Positions 1 through 8,923 of a stretch of DNA of 62,069 nt are shown here, piece after piece. This stretch comes from an uncultured beta proteobacterium. GTDB taxonomy: Bacteria; Pseudomonadota; Gammaproteobacteria; Burkholderiales; SG8-41. How positions within the stretch are numbered: the first letter of the stretch is position 1; each line of letters begins with the position of its first letter. The DNA lies in assembly GCA_902825845.1 (NCBI GenBank), contig CADECM010000024.1, forward strand, positions 1 to 62,069, written 5' to 3'. The notes under the pieces are model-generated. The model was not told the origin of the DNA and did not search any database. It saw only the letters and a program-made list of their open reading frames with translations. Position numbers and translations under genes: made by a program.

Positions 1-177
1 TGGCCGATTCCAGAGATTGATATTAAACCTCCATTGCTGCCGGTGGTGAAATTCGCCGAATTTGCTCCAGACGGCTTTTCCGAATCCGGCCATGCCGAGG
101 TGTTCTTCATCAGCAATCAAAAACGTTTGAATCTTAGATTCGTAATAGCCAGTGCGAGACCTGCGGACTTGAATTAG
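1..177 (+). CDS. C-terminal end of an unrecognised protein (cut by window edge)
   Basis: Frame 1 is open from the first base to a TAG at 175-177 and gives 58 residues ending SARPADLN. The start lies outside the window. I recognise no family motif; the segment has no cysteine and no obvious membrane span. It runs towards the cupin gene on the other strand, 24 bp away, so the two are convergent. Base composition is less GC-rich than most genes here. It could be a chance open frame. Confidence 0.35.
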   Translation, partial: WPIPEIDIKPPLLPVVKFAEFAPDGFSESGHAEVFFISNQKRLNLRFVIASARPADLN

Positions 178-201
178 CGTCAGTGCTCGGCTAAAAGATG
201 G

Positions 202-687
202 TCAGATCCATTCCACTTCTGGTTCATCGCCTGGCTGGATGGATTGAAGTAGCCCTTCCTTCTGGCCAGGCGCGGGCTCGACACACTCGAATCTGCGTGG
301 GACATAAGGTGGTACGGAACACACGTCATATTTGTTGAGCAGAACGGAATGCTCTGCATGACGTCCCCAGATAACCTTCCAGACGCCTTCCATACAAACA
401 AAGGTTTCGTTCGTGTTATGGTTGTGCAGCATGGGGCCATTCCCGGGCTCGGCTTTAATGAAGGACATTTGAAAGCCTTCCTTGACCGGAATGGCTGACC
501 ACGGGTCGGTTGCTCCATCCGCAATCAGACCTGTGCCCACAATCAGGTAGTTCTTGCGGACATGTCCCGGCAATTGACTGTCGTGGTAGCGGTTAGGGGG
601 ATACTTGATCGTGTCAAAGCGGGCAACGCGCTTTTCCATCTGATCGGTGGTGTATTCCACGATAGGCATACGGTACTGCGTGATCAT
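202..687 (-). CDS. Cupin-domain protein
   Basis: A 161-residue single-domain cupin. The metal-binding signature is visible as HNH (His88, His90), Glu94 and a glycine after MEG at 101, matching the first conserved cupin motif; the second motif is degenerate. Such proteins are metal-dependent dioxygenases, isomerases or small-molecule sensors, and the substrate cannot be inferred. The start is well set: AGGAGG lies a few bases before the ATG at 687. No signal peptide, so cytoplasmic. It stands alone, convergent with the gene fragment at the window edge. Confidence 0.8.
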   Translation of the reverse strand: MITQYRMPIVEYTTDQMEKRVARFDTIKYPPNRYHDSQLPGHVRKNYLIVGTGLIADGATDPWSAIPVKEGFQMSFIKAEPGNGPMLHNHNTNETFVCMEGVWKVIWGRHAEHSVLLNKYDVCSVPPYVPRRFECVEPAPGQKEGLLQSIQPGDEPEVEWI

Positions 688-1034
688 GGTGCCTCCTGTT
701 GGATTATTAAGGGCGATGCACAGCGCCGACGCTCATAGCTCTTTTTACAGAGTTCATATGTTTTGCACAAAATGGAGTTTTTTTCAACGAAATCGGCCAA
801 TAGCACGCGCCCAGCATAACGTCGCAAACCTGTCGGATGCAAATTCAGCGTGTTTTGCCGCCGACAGTTTTTCAGGCTTAGAATGAATCTCCGCAGTCGC
901 CCAATTGCGGCCGCTGGCGACGGGCAGCAATACAGCGGCATCGAATTCTCGCTTTCGCTGCCCAATCCGTGTTCAATGCTTGGTACGAGCACACACGATA
1001 AACCTATTGCACGACGCAATAGCGGCGAATGACT
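688..1034. other. Intergenic stretch without a recognisable gene
   Basis: About 350 bp between the cupin start and the left REP hairpin. Short open frames here have no ribosome binding site, no recognisable motif and atypical composition. The cupin promoter must lie in this stretch, but I could not identify convincing -35/-10 boxes. Confidence 0.5.
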
Positions 1035-1066
1035 GTAGCCCGGAAGGAGCGCAGCGCATTCCGGGG
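1035..1066 (+). repeat. REP hairpin, left of the RAYT gene
   Basis: GTAG at 1035-1038 is followed by a GC-rich imperfect palindrome (CCCGGAAGGAGCGCAGC then ATTCCGGGG). A GTAG-type tetranucleotide 5' of a hairpin is the known recognition feature of REP sequences mobilised by RAYT transposases. It is an inverted copy of the element at 1611-1641. Confidence 0.85.
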
Positions 1067-1078
1067 TAGTATTCAAGG

Positions 1079-1600
1079 ATGGTCCAGTATCGCCGCAGCC
1101 GGGTAGCCGGCGGCACATTTTTCTTCACGGTTGATTTACACGACCGGCGGCACCGGTTGCTCGTCGACCATGCGGATGCCCTGCGCAATATCGTGCGCGC
1201 CATACAAACCGAATCGCCGTTTGTGATCGACGCGATGGTGGTCCTCCCCGATCACTGGCATGCGGTATGGACGTTGCCGCCCGAGAACGCTGCGTACGCC
1301 CGCCGGATTCAGCGCATCAAGGCGCATTTCACCCGGCATCATGTGCGCGCAGGTGTCAACCTCGCAAAAGACCAACGCGGCGAATACCTCTTGTGGCAAA
1401 AGCGATTCTGGGAACACACCGTGCGCAACGAGCGTGACTTCGAAGCGCATGTCAACTACGCGCATATCAATCCGGTAAAACACGGACACGTGACACGCGC
1501 CATGGATTGGCCGCATTCAACGCTGCATCGATACATTAAAAAGGGGTTGCTCGCTGCAAACTGGGGATGTGCTTCGCCGGAAGGCACGTTTGGCGAGTGA
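1079..1600 (+). mobile_element. REP-associated tyrosine transposase (RAYT, IS200-like Y1 family)
   Basis: A 173-residue protein of the Y1_Tnp/RAYT family, single-strand DNA transposases thought to act on REP sequences. The HUH metal motif is seen in PDHWHAVW (about residues 58-65), and the catalytic tyrosine is in NYAHINPVKHG near residue 128. Length fits the family. The gene is bracketed by inverted REP hairpins at 1035-1066 and 1611-1641, each carrying GTAG on its own outer side, the arrangement expected for a RAYT with its substrates. The frame appears intact. The ribosome binding site is weak (AAGG directly before ATG). Confidence 0.9.
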
Positions 1601-1610
1601 TGCCACGTTT

Positions 1611-1641
1611 CCCGGAATACGCTGCGCTCCTTCCGGGCTAC
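1611..1641 (-). repeat. REP hairpin, right of the RAYT gene
   Basis: Inverted copy of 1035-1066: over the 30 paired bases (1037-1066 against 1611-1640) I count one difference. Its GTAG lies on the minus strand at 1638-1641. Together the two copies form a BIME-like pair enclosing the transposase gene. Confidence 0.85.
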
Positions 1642-2138
1642 CGATTCTTCCGAAGCACAGGGCAACGACAAACGATGGCTTTGCCGTGGCTGGTTTAGAT
1701 GTCTGGGCGACAGCAACGGGTCGGCACTTCCAGTTGGGATGATTGAACAGCAGCCGTTCGTGATAAGTGGCTCGCCAACTTCGGATAGTTGCCAAGTATG
1801 AGTCATTGGTTCGCTGCGTCGCTAACGTCAGGTCAGGCCGATTAGTGTGAATTAGCCTGCAGTCGGGCTTCGATGTGTAGCCGTCGCTCGGATGGCGGCG
1901 CTCCGTATCGCGCACTGTAAAGCCACGGTCCAATCAAGCGAACAACGCCTGTGTTAGCCAAAGGACACCCAGGTGGGTGGGGTAGAAAGCCCAAAACATG
2001 CCGGTAGCGCGAGACGGGCAAGTCTACGAATTGCGTTGCGTAATCAAACGGGATTACCAGCATCGCAAATCGGCCGCCACGCAATGCATCAGCGTCCAAG
2101 AATGTAAGTGAGCGTTACGAAAACGCACGCGATTGACT
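1642..2138. other. Intergenic stretch, possible decayed gene on the minus strand
   Basis: About 500 bp with no convincing gene. On the minus strand 1842-2099 stays open for 85 codons and reads rather protein-like (for example RYRHVLGFLPHPP and GPWLYSARYG), but it has no ribosome binding site and no family I know. It may be a fragment of a degraded gene, or chance. Confidence 0.35.
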
Positions 2139-3671
2139 ATGCTGCCGTCCCGCGATAGCTTGGCGTTTGATGAAAGAAGGGGCGAGGGGTTTCCGCCTGA
2201 AAACCATCGCCATTCACAATGGACCGATCAAAACGCCATGCCCGCTTCGTCCACCGTCCAGAGAGAACAACGCCCAAGTCATGAAGTGACTTCGCCGACA
2301 AGGCGGCGCGCAGCCTCGTCGTCCACGCAGGAACGGGGCGCACCTACCGGTATGCCGTTGTACCTTCAATCGCTGCAGTCCCGCACCGGCATGGAAGCGC
2401 CCCTGCCCGTCTCAACCAGCGCGGACCGCGTCGTCGCAAGCGCGGGCACCCAAATGCAACCGGGAACGCTACAGGATATGGAGCAGCGCTTCGGTCAGGA
2501 TTTTTCACAGGTGCGCATTCACACCGACACCGCCGCAGCGCGTTCGGCGTCCGAGGTGAATGCTCGCGCCTACACGGTCGGCAGCCATATCGCGTTCGGT
2601 GCGGGCGAATCACCATCCGACCCACGCCTGCTTGCCCATGAATTGGCGCATGTTGCGCAGCAAACCGATATGCAGCCCATGCTGTTCCGCCAGCCCAAGC
2701 CCGGTGCCGACAAAGCGCCCACCCAGGCCACGTATCCGCAATGGACGCCGGCCGATGCGGTGTTTGAGCTCCGCTCGCTCAAGGCTGATGAATGGGCGAT
2801 AACTTTGTCGGGTCGTACCACAGAAGAGTCCGGGCGTACTCTCCTGTGGCCGAAGTATATGCCGTCGACCGTTACGATGACCTTCAAAGTGGCGATTACG
2901 GACCCCATCGAGCGGGGATGGTTTACCATCTCGGGCCTCCAAGCCTTTCACCTCGAGTATATGGAGCCCTCGATCGCCGCGCTGTTCCGCGAGCGCGGCC
3001 TGGTAAATGATCCGGCCGTCAACCCCGATGTAGCAAAAGCCCGTGACGCGTTCCGCAAACACAATGCCGATCTGGGCGATTGGATACTCCGCACCATCCA
3101 TTTCGCGCTGGCCCGGGCGACTCGGGGTAACGCGGACCTGATGCTTGCTTTTTATCGCCATTATTCCAGCCACGACCTCGAACGCGAAAAAATGAAGGGC
3201 CTTGGCGAGACGTCGTCGGGTGATACGGAAATCAGTTCACGTGTCTTGACGGTGGAGACTGACCCAAAACGCACCAGCGATCCGGTCAGCCTGTTGGGCA
3301 GCACGTTGATCCATGAATTTGTGCACACGCCGCAGGGTGCCAAGGAGTTAGGCGGTCAGGTCACGCAATTGCCCAAGGAAGCAAAAGCCTACGCCATCGA
3401 ACTTCTTTTTTCGGAACGTATGGGCGACCAAACGAGAGCGGCCGACATCGAAAAACAGTGGTATTCCAATGATTCCGTGGTTATGAGCACAGGCTCCGAC
3501 AAGGTATTCAGCCGCAGCTATAACATCATCGCTGCGCTGTATGAAATCATCGACAGCAAGGGCGGCGCCGAAGCGACCGCGGCGCGCAAGATGAGCGTGG
3601 AATTCATTTCAAGGAATGAAGCGGATTACGGGCCGGAATTGAAAGGGTTCATTTCCAAGACAGGTTTGTGA
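2139..3671 (+). CDS. eCIS-core (DUF4157) protein with a second zincin-like domain
   Basis: About 510 residues. Numbering here is from the in-frame TTG at 2133. Residues 1-90 are polar and low in complexity. Residues 105-180 are a DUF4157/eCIS-core domain (FGQDFSQVRIHTD, then LLAHELAHVAQQ with HELAH at 169-173). A second HExxH, IHEFVH at 394-398, is followed by an acidic helix (KAKAYAIELLFSE) that could supply the third zinc ligand. DUF4157 proteins are known as cargo of extracellular contractile injection systems and as putative secreted peptidases. No injection-system genes are in the window. No signal peptide and no clear ribosome binding site; I chose the ATG at 2139 over the TTG. The gene stands alone. 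Confidence 0.8.
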   Translation: MLPSRDSLAFDERRGEGFPPENHRHSQWTDQNAMPASSTVQREQRPSHEVTSPTRRRAASSSTQERGAPTGMPLYLQSLQSRTGMEAPLPVSTSADRVVASAGTQMQPGTLQDMEQRFGQDFSQVRIHTDTAAARSASEVNARAYTVGSHIAFGAGESPSDPRLLAHELAHVAQQTDMQPMLFRQPKPGADKAPTQATYPQWTPADAVFELRSLKADEWAITLSGRTTEESGRTLLWPKYMPSTVTMTFKVAITDPIERGWFTISGLQAFHLEYMEPSIAALFRERGLVNDPAVNPDVAKARDAFRKHNADLGDWILRTIHFALARATRGNADLMLAFYRHYSSHDLEREKMKGLGETSSGDTEISSRVLTVETDPKRTSDPVSLLGSTLIHEFVHTPQGAKELGGQVTQLPKEAKAYAIELLFSERMGDQTRAADIEKQWYSNDSVVMSTGSDKVFSRSYNIIAALYEIIDSKGGAEATAARKMSVEFISRNEADYGPELKGFISKTGL

Positions 3672-3967
3672 GGACGACTGCCACGACGGGCAACCTGTTG
3701 TGATGACGAGAGGCAATATTGTGTGGCAACAGATGCCCTCTGCAACCGTGGCCCTCTGGGGCGGAAAAACAGTCGAAGCCGGCGGGTCGAGCCGGGGATC
3801 GCGAAAGTGTCAAGCCGCTTTGTGCGTCGGGCAGGTAACGGATCGATGCAGCCTCGCATACGACGAATCTGATGCGGTGCTTTCTCTACGCCCAATCCAC
3901 AGTGGCCACGATCGGGCAAACGCATCCCGATAGCCGGTAACATAGAGCGGGCACCTTTTGCAGGCGT

Positions 3968-5137
3968 TCAGGCGGCCGCTTCCAGTATCTTCAATACCTG
4001 TTCGGGCGAGGTGATTCTGAGCGGATTCGCGTGCAGCGCTTTGTCGTGCATGGCGGTGGTGGCAATCGACGCAAATTGTTCCGGGCCGATATCGACGTCG
4101 GCAAGCCGACGCGGCAGACCCAGCTCGCCGATGAAATGATCCAGCACGTCCGCCGCATCTTCGCCGGGATGACCGAGCGCCGCGGCCACCAACTGCTGGC
4201 GCTCGGCATTGGCGCTCCGGTTGTAGCGCAACACATGCGGCAACATCACGCACGAGGTATAGCCGTGCGGCACGCCGTGTGAGCCGCCCAGTGCGTGCCC
4301 AATGGCGTGGCTCGCGCCCATTTCCACCCCGCCGTGACGTCCTGCGATCGCGAGCCAGATGCCGTAGAAACTCTCAAGCCGGGAACCCAGATCGGCGGGA
4401 TCGCGTTTTGTCTTTAGCAACGATGACGCCAATAGCTTCAAGGCGTGCTGATACATGCCGTCGCTGACAGGGTTGGAGCGCGGCGAGCACAGGCCCTCGA
4501 CCGCATGATCGATGGCGCGCACACCGGTTGACAGCCACACCCACAGCGGTGTGTGCACGGTGGGCGCCGGATCGAAAATGACGGTGCGCGGAATCGCCTG
4601 CGGATTGCCGTGGCTGAACTTGCGCTTGACGCGCTCATCCGTGGCCCCGCCTCCGGTGGTGAGTTCGCCTGCCGACAGCGTGGTCGGAATCGCGATCTGG
4701 GGGATATGCGAACCTTCGTACAGCGCCGTTTCGCGCGTGCCGTCTGGATGGGTAATAGCACGAAACCGATCAAAGCCGGCCACATCGGTGATGTTGTGCT
4801 GCAGGCACAGCCGTACCATCTTGCCGCCCTCGGTGACCGACCCGCCACCGAAGGTTACGACCAGATCGGTGCCGGCAGCACGTGCAAGCTGTGCCGCTTC
4901 CAGCACGGCGGATCGTGGTGTGAAGGGCGGAATACTGTCGCAGGTTCCAGCATAACGGCTGCCCAGTGCGGCGCGCACCTTATCAACCTCGTCGGTGGTG
5001 CGATTCATGGTGCCGCTGACGACCAGAAACACCCGCCGCGCGCCGATGCGTTCGACTTCATCCGCCAGTGCCTGCGCAGCCGGTTTGCCATAAATCAGCC
5101 GTTCCAACGCGGGAAATTCGAATACGTGTTCGCGCAT
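3968..5137 (-). CDS. Iron-containing alcohol dehydrogenase / maleylacetate reductase family
   Basis: A 389-residue group III metal-dependent dehydrogenase. The nucleotide-binding loop is VTFGGGSVTEGGK near residue 95. Metal ligands are recognisable in TGVRAIDHAVEG and in GASHAIGHALGGSHGVPHG. Maleylacetate reductases of aromatic catabolism belong here, and the neighbouring Bug receptor, enoyl-CoA hydratase and CoA-transferase genes suggest a catabolic role, but a generic NAD(P)-dependent alcohol dehydrogenase is equally possible. The start at 5137 has GGAG upstream. About 300 bp after the stop hold no gene. Confidence 0.8.
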   Translation of the reverse strand: MREHVFEFPALERLIYGKPAAQALADEVERIGARRVFLVVSGTMNRTTDEVDKVRAALGSRYAGTCDSIPPFTPRSAVLEAAQLARAAGTDLVVTFGGGSVTEGGKMVRLCLQHNITDVAGFDRFRAITHPDGTRETALYEGSHIPQIAIPTTLSAGELTTGGGATDERVKRKFSHGNPQAIPRTVIFDPAPTVHTPLWVWLSTGVRAIDHAVEGLCSPRSNPVSDGMYQHALKLLASSLLKTKRDPADLGSRLESFYGIWLAIAGRHGGVEMGASHAIGHALGGSHGVPHGYTSCVMLPHVLRYNRSANAERQQLVAAALGHPGEDAADVLDHFIGELGLPRRLADVDIGPEQFASIATTAMHDKALHANPLRITSPEQVLKILEAAA

Positions 5138-5412
5138 AGTGTTTGATCTCCAGATAACGGCGATGGATTGGGATCAGCTGCATGCGAGACCCCCATCGCG
5201 GTGCCGGCATGCTGCCGTAAAAGGAGGGCATGCCATGACCCAGGTCAAAGGTTATCACGCTCATGTCGACTTCGATGCTGCCACCCGACGTGCCACTGAG
5301 CGGTTGCGCAAGAGCGGCCTTTGCCACCGCAGTCAACGGTGGGAAGGGACAGGAGATCAGACACGCGCGCTGGAAATACCCACCTCCAAGAGCCCCCCCG
5401 TACCCCTTGGGC

Positions 5413-6393
5413 TCAATCCATCTTGATCTTCCGATCCCGAATCAGATTGCGCCAGCGCTCGATATCAGACCTGATGAGCGTCGCCAGCTGGTTAGGCGGG
5501 CCGCCCAGCGCGGTCGAGCCGTCGGCTTCCAGCACCGCGGCAAAATCCTTGTCCTTTACGATGGCGTTGATTTCTGTGTTCAGGCGGCTGACGATTTCCA
5601 GCGGGATGCCCTTCGGGCCGAGAATCGCCTTCCAGTCGTAGGGGTCGAAGCCGGGTAATCCTGCTTCGGCATACGTCGGCACGTCGCGCATGGACGACAG
5701 GCGGTGGCTGCCGCCGACGGCCAGCGCGCGAATGCGGCCGCCTTTTACCATTGGGGCAGCCACCGTCGGGTTTGCCGTAGTCACCGCAATATTTCCGCCC
5801 AGCATGTCCGTCAGCGCCTGCGAGGAGCCTTTGTACGGCACATGGGTCATCCGGATGCCGGCGACCGAAGCGAAGTGCTCCATATTCATGTGCGCGATGG
5901 CGCCGATGCCGGCCGTACCGAACGTTACCTCGCCGGGATAACGCTTGGCGGCAGTGATCAGATCCCGCAGCGTTTTGAAGGGGGAATTCGGGGCCACAAT
6001 GAACACGGCCGGGGCACGAGCAAGCGCGCCGATGGGCGTGACGTCACTCAGCGGATCGAAGGGCGCCTTGCCGATAGCCGCCTGGATGCCGTACGTGCTA
6101 GAGGTGGAGAGCAGCGTGTAACCATCCGGCGCCGAACGCACAACGATCTCGGCGCCAATGTTGCCGCTGGCGCCAGCGCGGTTCTCGACGAACACCGACT
6201 TTCCCGTGCGTTCGGCGAGCTTGCCGGCCACCTTTCGCGCCATGACATCGCCACCGCCGCCGGGGGAAAAGGGCACGATGATGCGTATCGGTCGAGACGG
6301 ATATGACTGCTGGCTCCACGCGGACGGCGCCAGCATCAGGCTCCATCCCAAAGTCATGGCGGGCAACGACGACAGCAGCAAACGTCCAATCAT
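5413..6393 (-). CDS. Bug/TctC-family periplasmic solute-binding protein (1 of 7)
   Basis: 326 residues. The signal peptide ends near SAWSQQ, and the mature protein starts SYPSRPIRIIVPFSPGGGGD. The two ligand-loop signatures of the family are present: PGGGGDVMARK and ENRAGASGNIGAE followed by APDGYTLL. Family members bind carboxylates and related small molecules and can deliver them to a tripartite tricarboxylate transporter; no TctA/TctB genes lie in this window. I placed the start at 6393 because GAGAGG precedes it and the signal peptide begins there; the frame stays open 50 codons upstream. It lies downstream of an enoyl-CoA hydratase gene on the opposite strand. Confidence 0.88.
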   Translation of the reverse strand: MIGRLLLSSLPAMTLGWSLMLAPSAWSQQSYPSRPIRIIVPFSPGGGGDVMARKVAGKLAERTGKSVFVENRAGASGNIGAEIVVRSAPDGYTLLSTSSTYGIQAAIGKAPFDPLSDVTPIGALARAPAVFIVAPNSPFKTLRDLITAAKRYPGEVTFGTAGIGAIAHMNMEHFASVAGIRMTHVPYKGSSQALTDMLGGNIAVTTANPTVAAPMVKGGRIRALAVGGSHRLSSMRDVPTYAEAGLPGFDPYDWKAILGPKGIPLEIVSRLNTEINAIVKDKDFAAVLEADGSTALGGPPNQLATLIRSDIERWRNLIRDRKIKMD

Positions 6394-6657
6394 TATCGAG
6401 CCTCTCAAGGAAAGTTCTGTCTTTGCCGCGCCGCGGCGGCCAGCGCACAACGGTAGCACAAAATACGTGCCCGACCTTGAAACCATGCGCCATCGCGTGC
6501 CGGGCTGGCGCATGATTCGCTTGGTGAATCGGTGACCTTCCAAGACAGGCAGACCGCACCGAACAACGCATTCTCCCGCCCACTAAAAATCGCGAAGCTG
6601 TACCGCAGGGGGCATTCGCGTTACACTTTTGCGATGCTCATTTCACCGGAGATCAAG

Positions 6658-7476
6658 ATGACCCGTAGATTTGACGGCCTGACGCCCTATGAGGGCTACG
6701 AAGACGCCATTGTCGAAAAGACAGACGGAGTCGTTACCTTCACGCTCAATCGGCCGGAAAAGCTCAACGCACTCTCGCCCGCGCTGCGCTTCGGCCTGAA
6801 ACGCATACTGGAGGACGTGAACGACGACGATGATGCCAAGGTGCTGGTGCTCACGGGTGCGGGTCGCGGCTTCTGTGCCGGCGCGGACATGATTGGGCAA
6901 TCGCATTCAAGCAGCCCACCGCCGAGCCGGCAGGACATGGAGGAATCCCGGTTCGGCTGGATCGGACGCTTTCGCACCATGCGCAAGCCCGTGATTGCCG
7001 CAGTCAACGGCGTGGCCGCCGGGGGTGGTTTTTCGCTGGCGCTTGCCTGCGATGTGCGGATCGCGTCCGATCAGGCGCGCTTCGTGTCGGCATTCATCCG
7101 GCGCGCCATCCTGCCCGACCAGGCGTCCACCTGGCTGCTGCCCCATCTGGTGGGGACGTCGAGGGCGCTGCTGATGCATTGGCTCAGTGACGAGGTGAAG
7201 GCCGAAGAAGCGTTGCGAATCGGGCTGGCCGACAAGGTCGTGCCGCACGACGAGTTGATGGCGCGCACGATGGAACTCGCGAACCGCCTGGCGCACGGAC
7301 CGTCGATCACGATCGAATTGACCAAGCAGGCGGTTTACCACGCGATGGGCGTTTCGCTCGAAACGCAAGCGGAATACGAGGAAAATCTGCTCAACAAGGT
7401 GCACAACACTGAAGACGTCAAGGAGGGGCGGCTGGCATTCCGCGAGAAGCGCAAGCCGGTATTCAAGGGGCGTTGA
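6658..7476 (+). CDS. Enoyl-CoA hydratase/isomerase family protein
   Basis: 272 residues, crotonase fold. Oxyanion-hole segments are clear: GAGRGFCAGADM (near residue 70) and AAVNGVAAGGGFSLALACD. The usual catalytic glutamate region is divergent (RRAILPDQAST), so the exact reaction (hydration, isomerisation or hydrolysis of an acyl-CoA) is uncertain. It ends with the FREKRKPVFKGR tail typical of bacterial members. The start at 6658 has GGAG ten bases upstream; an ATG at 6634 lacks one. It is convergent with a CoA-transferase gene, suggesting a shared acyl-CoA pathway. Confidence 0.85.
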   Translation: MTRRFDGLTPYEGYEDAIVEKTDGVVTFTLNRPEKLNALSPALRFGLKRILEDVNDDDDAKVLVLTGAGRGFCAGADMIGQSHSSSPPPSRQDMEESRFGWIGRFRTMRKPVIAAVNGVAAGGGFSLALACDVRIASDQARFVSAFIRRAILPDQASTWLLPHLVGTSRALLMHWLSDEVKAEEALRIGLADKVVPHDELMARTMELANRLAHGPSITIELTKQAVYHAMGVSLETQAEYEENLLNKVHNTEDVKEGRLAFREKRKPVFKGR

Positions 7477-7527
7477 GCGTTTGCCGCGCCAAACCCCTCT
7501 ACCCCCCGCCAACCCCGTCTTACTCCG

Positions 7528-8748
7528 TCACCCCGCCGGCTTCCCCAACCCCGGACCGCGCACGATGCCCCTGGCCGCGAGCGCCTGCGCATCGGCATCC
7601 GCGTAACCGAGTTCACGCAGAATTTCTACGCTATCGCGGCCCGGCTCTTTCGGTGCGGAGTGGCGCACGGTAAAGCTATACGCATCGCTCTCGTAGGGGA
7701 TTGGGGGCAGACGACCCGCCATGTCCCCGATCTGAACGGGCAGCGTGCGGCCTTCCGAGCGCACATGTACATCTTCCTCCAGCACGCTGGATGGCGAGTG
7801 GAGCGGTGCAACACACACGTTTGCGGCATCCAGCATGTCGACGATCTCATTGCGCGTGTGGCGCGCGCACACGTCGCTGATACGTTGCTTCAGGATGTCG
7901 TGATTCTCGGCACGGCCCGGATTATGGTCGTAAACCGGATCTGCGGCCAGATCTTCCATGCCGAAAATAGGACATATGCGCCGCCACTGCCCGTCGCTGA
8001 CGATGCCAATGAAAACCTGTTTGTCGTCCTTGCACGCAAAAAGATCATAGATCGCAGTGCCGTTGCGCTTGCCGGCGTGGCGCTGCGCACGCATGGGTTG
8101 CGACGGCTCGCCGGTGTACTGTGCAGTGGCCATGTGCTGGCCGACGTAGAACAGCGCCGTCTCGAACAGGCCGCCGGTGATGCGCTGGCCCTTTCCCGTT
8201 TTCTCCCGCTGCATGAGCGCCGCCATGACGCCGAGCACCGCATAGGTTGCCGCGCCCATGTCGACAACCGATGCGCCGGCACGCATGGGCTGCCCGGCTG
8301 GACCGGTCATGAATGCCAACCCGGACGCCATCTGTCCGGGTTCGTCCATCAACGGCCGCGACGCATAGGGTCCTTTGAGGTAGCCCTTGAGGCTGCAATA
8401 GATGAGGCGTGGGTTGGACTCACGCACTTTGTCGTAGCCCAAGCCCAGCCGGTCCATCGAGCCGGGCGCCATATTTTCGATAAGCACGTCGGCGCGATTG
8501 ATAAGGCGCATCGCAACCTCGCGACCCTCGGGTGAGGCGAGATTGATGACGATACCGCGCTTGTTGCGGTTGAAGTAATAGAAAGGACCGTTGCGCCTGT
8601 TGCCCATGCGGCTTTCCTGACCGGCATCGGGCGGCTCCACCTTGATCACATCGGCACCCATATCCCCGAGCAACAGGCCGGCGGTAGGCCCGGCAACGAT
8701 CTGCCCCATTTCGACAACGCGTATTCCGTCCAACGGCAGGCCGCTCAT
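7528..8748 (-). CDS. CaiB/BaiF (family III) CoA-transferase
   Basis: 406 residues. The N-terminus reads GIRVVEMGQIVAGPTAG...LGDMGADVIKVEPP, the standard family III opening. The catalytic aspartate is probably Asp135 in RPLMDEPGQMASG. Family III enzymes move CoA between carboxylic acids in a ternary mechanism; formyl-CoA:oxalate and carnitine transferases are the known examples. The substrate is not predictable from sequence. It is divergent from the Bug receptor at 8924, and the pairing of Bug receptor, CoA-transferase and enoyl-CoA hydratase recurs at 50.9-54.0 kb, which hints at uptake followed by CoA activation of a carboxylic acid. Confidence 0.88.
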   Translation of the reverse strand: MSGLPLDGIRVVEMGQIVAGPTAGLLLGDMGADVIKVEPPDAGQESRMGNRRNGPFYYFNRNKRGIVINLASPEGREVAMRLINRADVLIENMAPGSMDRLGLGYDKVRESNPRLIYCSLKGYLKGPYASRPLMDEPGQMASGLAFMTGPAGQPMRAGASVVDMGAATYAVLGVMAALMQREKTGKGQRITGGLFETALFYVGQHMATAQYTGEPSQPMRAQRHAGKRNGTAIYDLFACKDDKQVFIGIVSDGQWRRICPIFGMEDLAADPVYDHNPGRAENHDILKQRISDVCARHTRNEIVDMLDAANVCVAPLHSPSSVLEEDVHVRSEGRTLPVQIGDMAGRLPPIPYESDAYSFTVRHSAPKEPGRDSVEILRELGYADADAQALAARGIVRGPGLGKPAG

Positions 8749-8923
8749 AGTTTGATCTCATCCTGTGGATTGCGAATGGGTAAAAGTGTAACGCGAGTTT
8801 GGCGCTTGCGGTGCAGTTGCCCGCAACACGCGGCACAAGGCCCCTGTCTGATGCGCCGCCCTGACAGGCCATGCGTGGACACAGCGGAGGCCATGCTTTG
8901 CGGCCCGTGCTACAGTAGTTGTC

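Noticed and set aside
1842..2099. 85-codon minus-strand open frame with protein-like composition
   Set aside because: No ribosome binding site, no known family, isolated; at most a relic of a lost gene.
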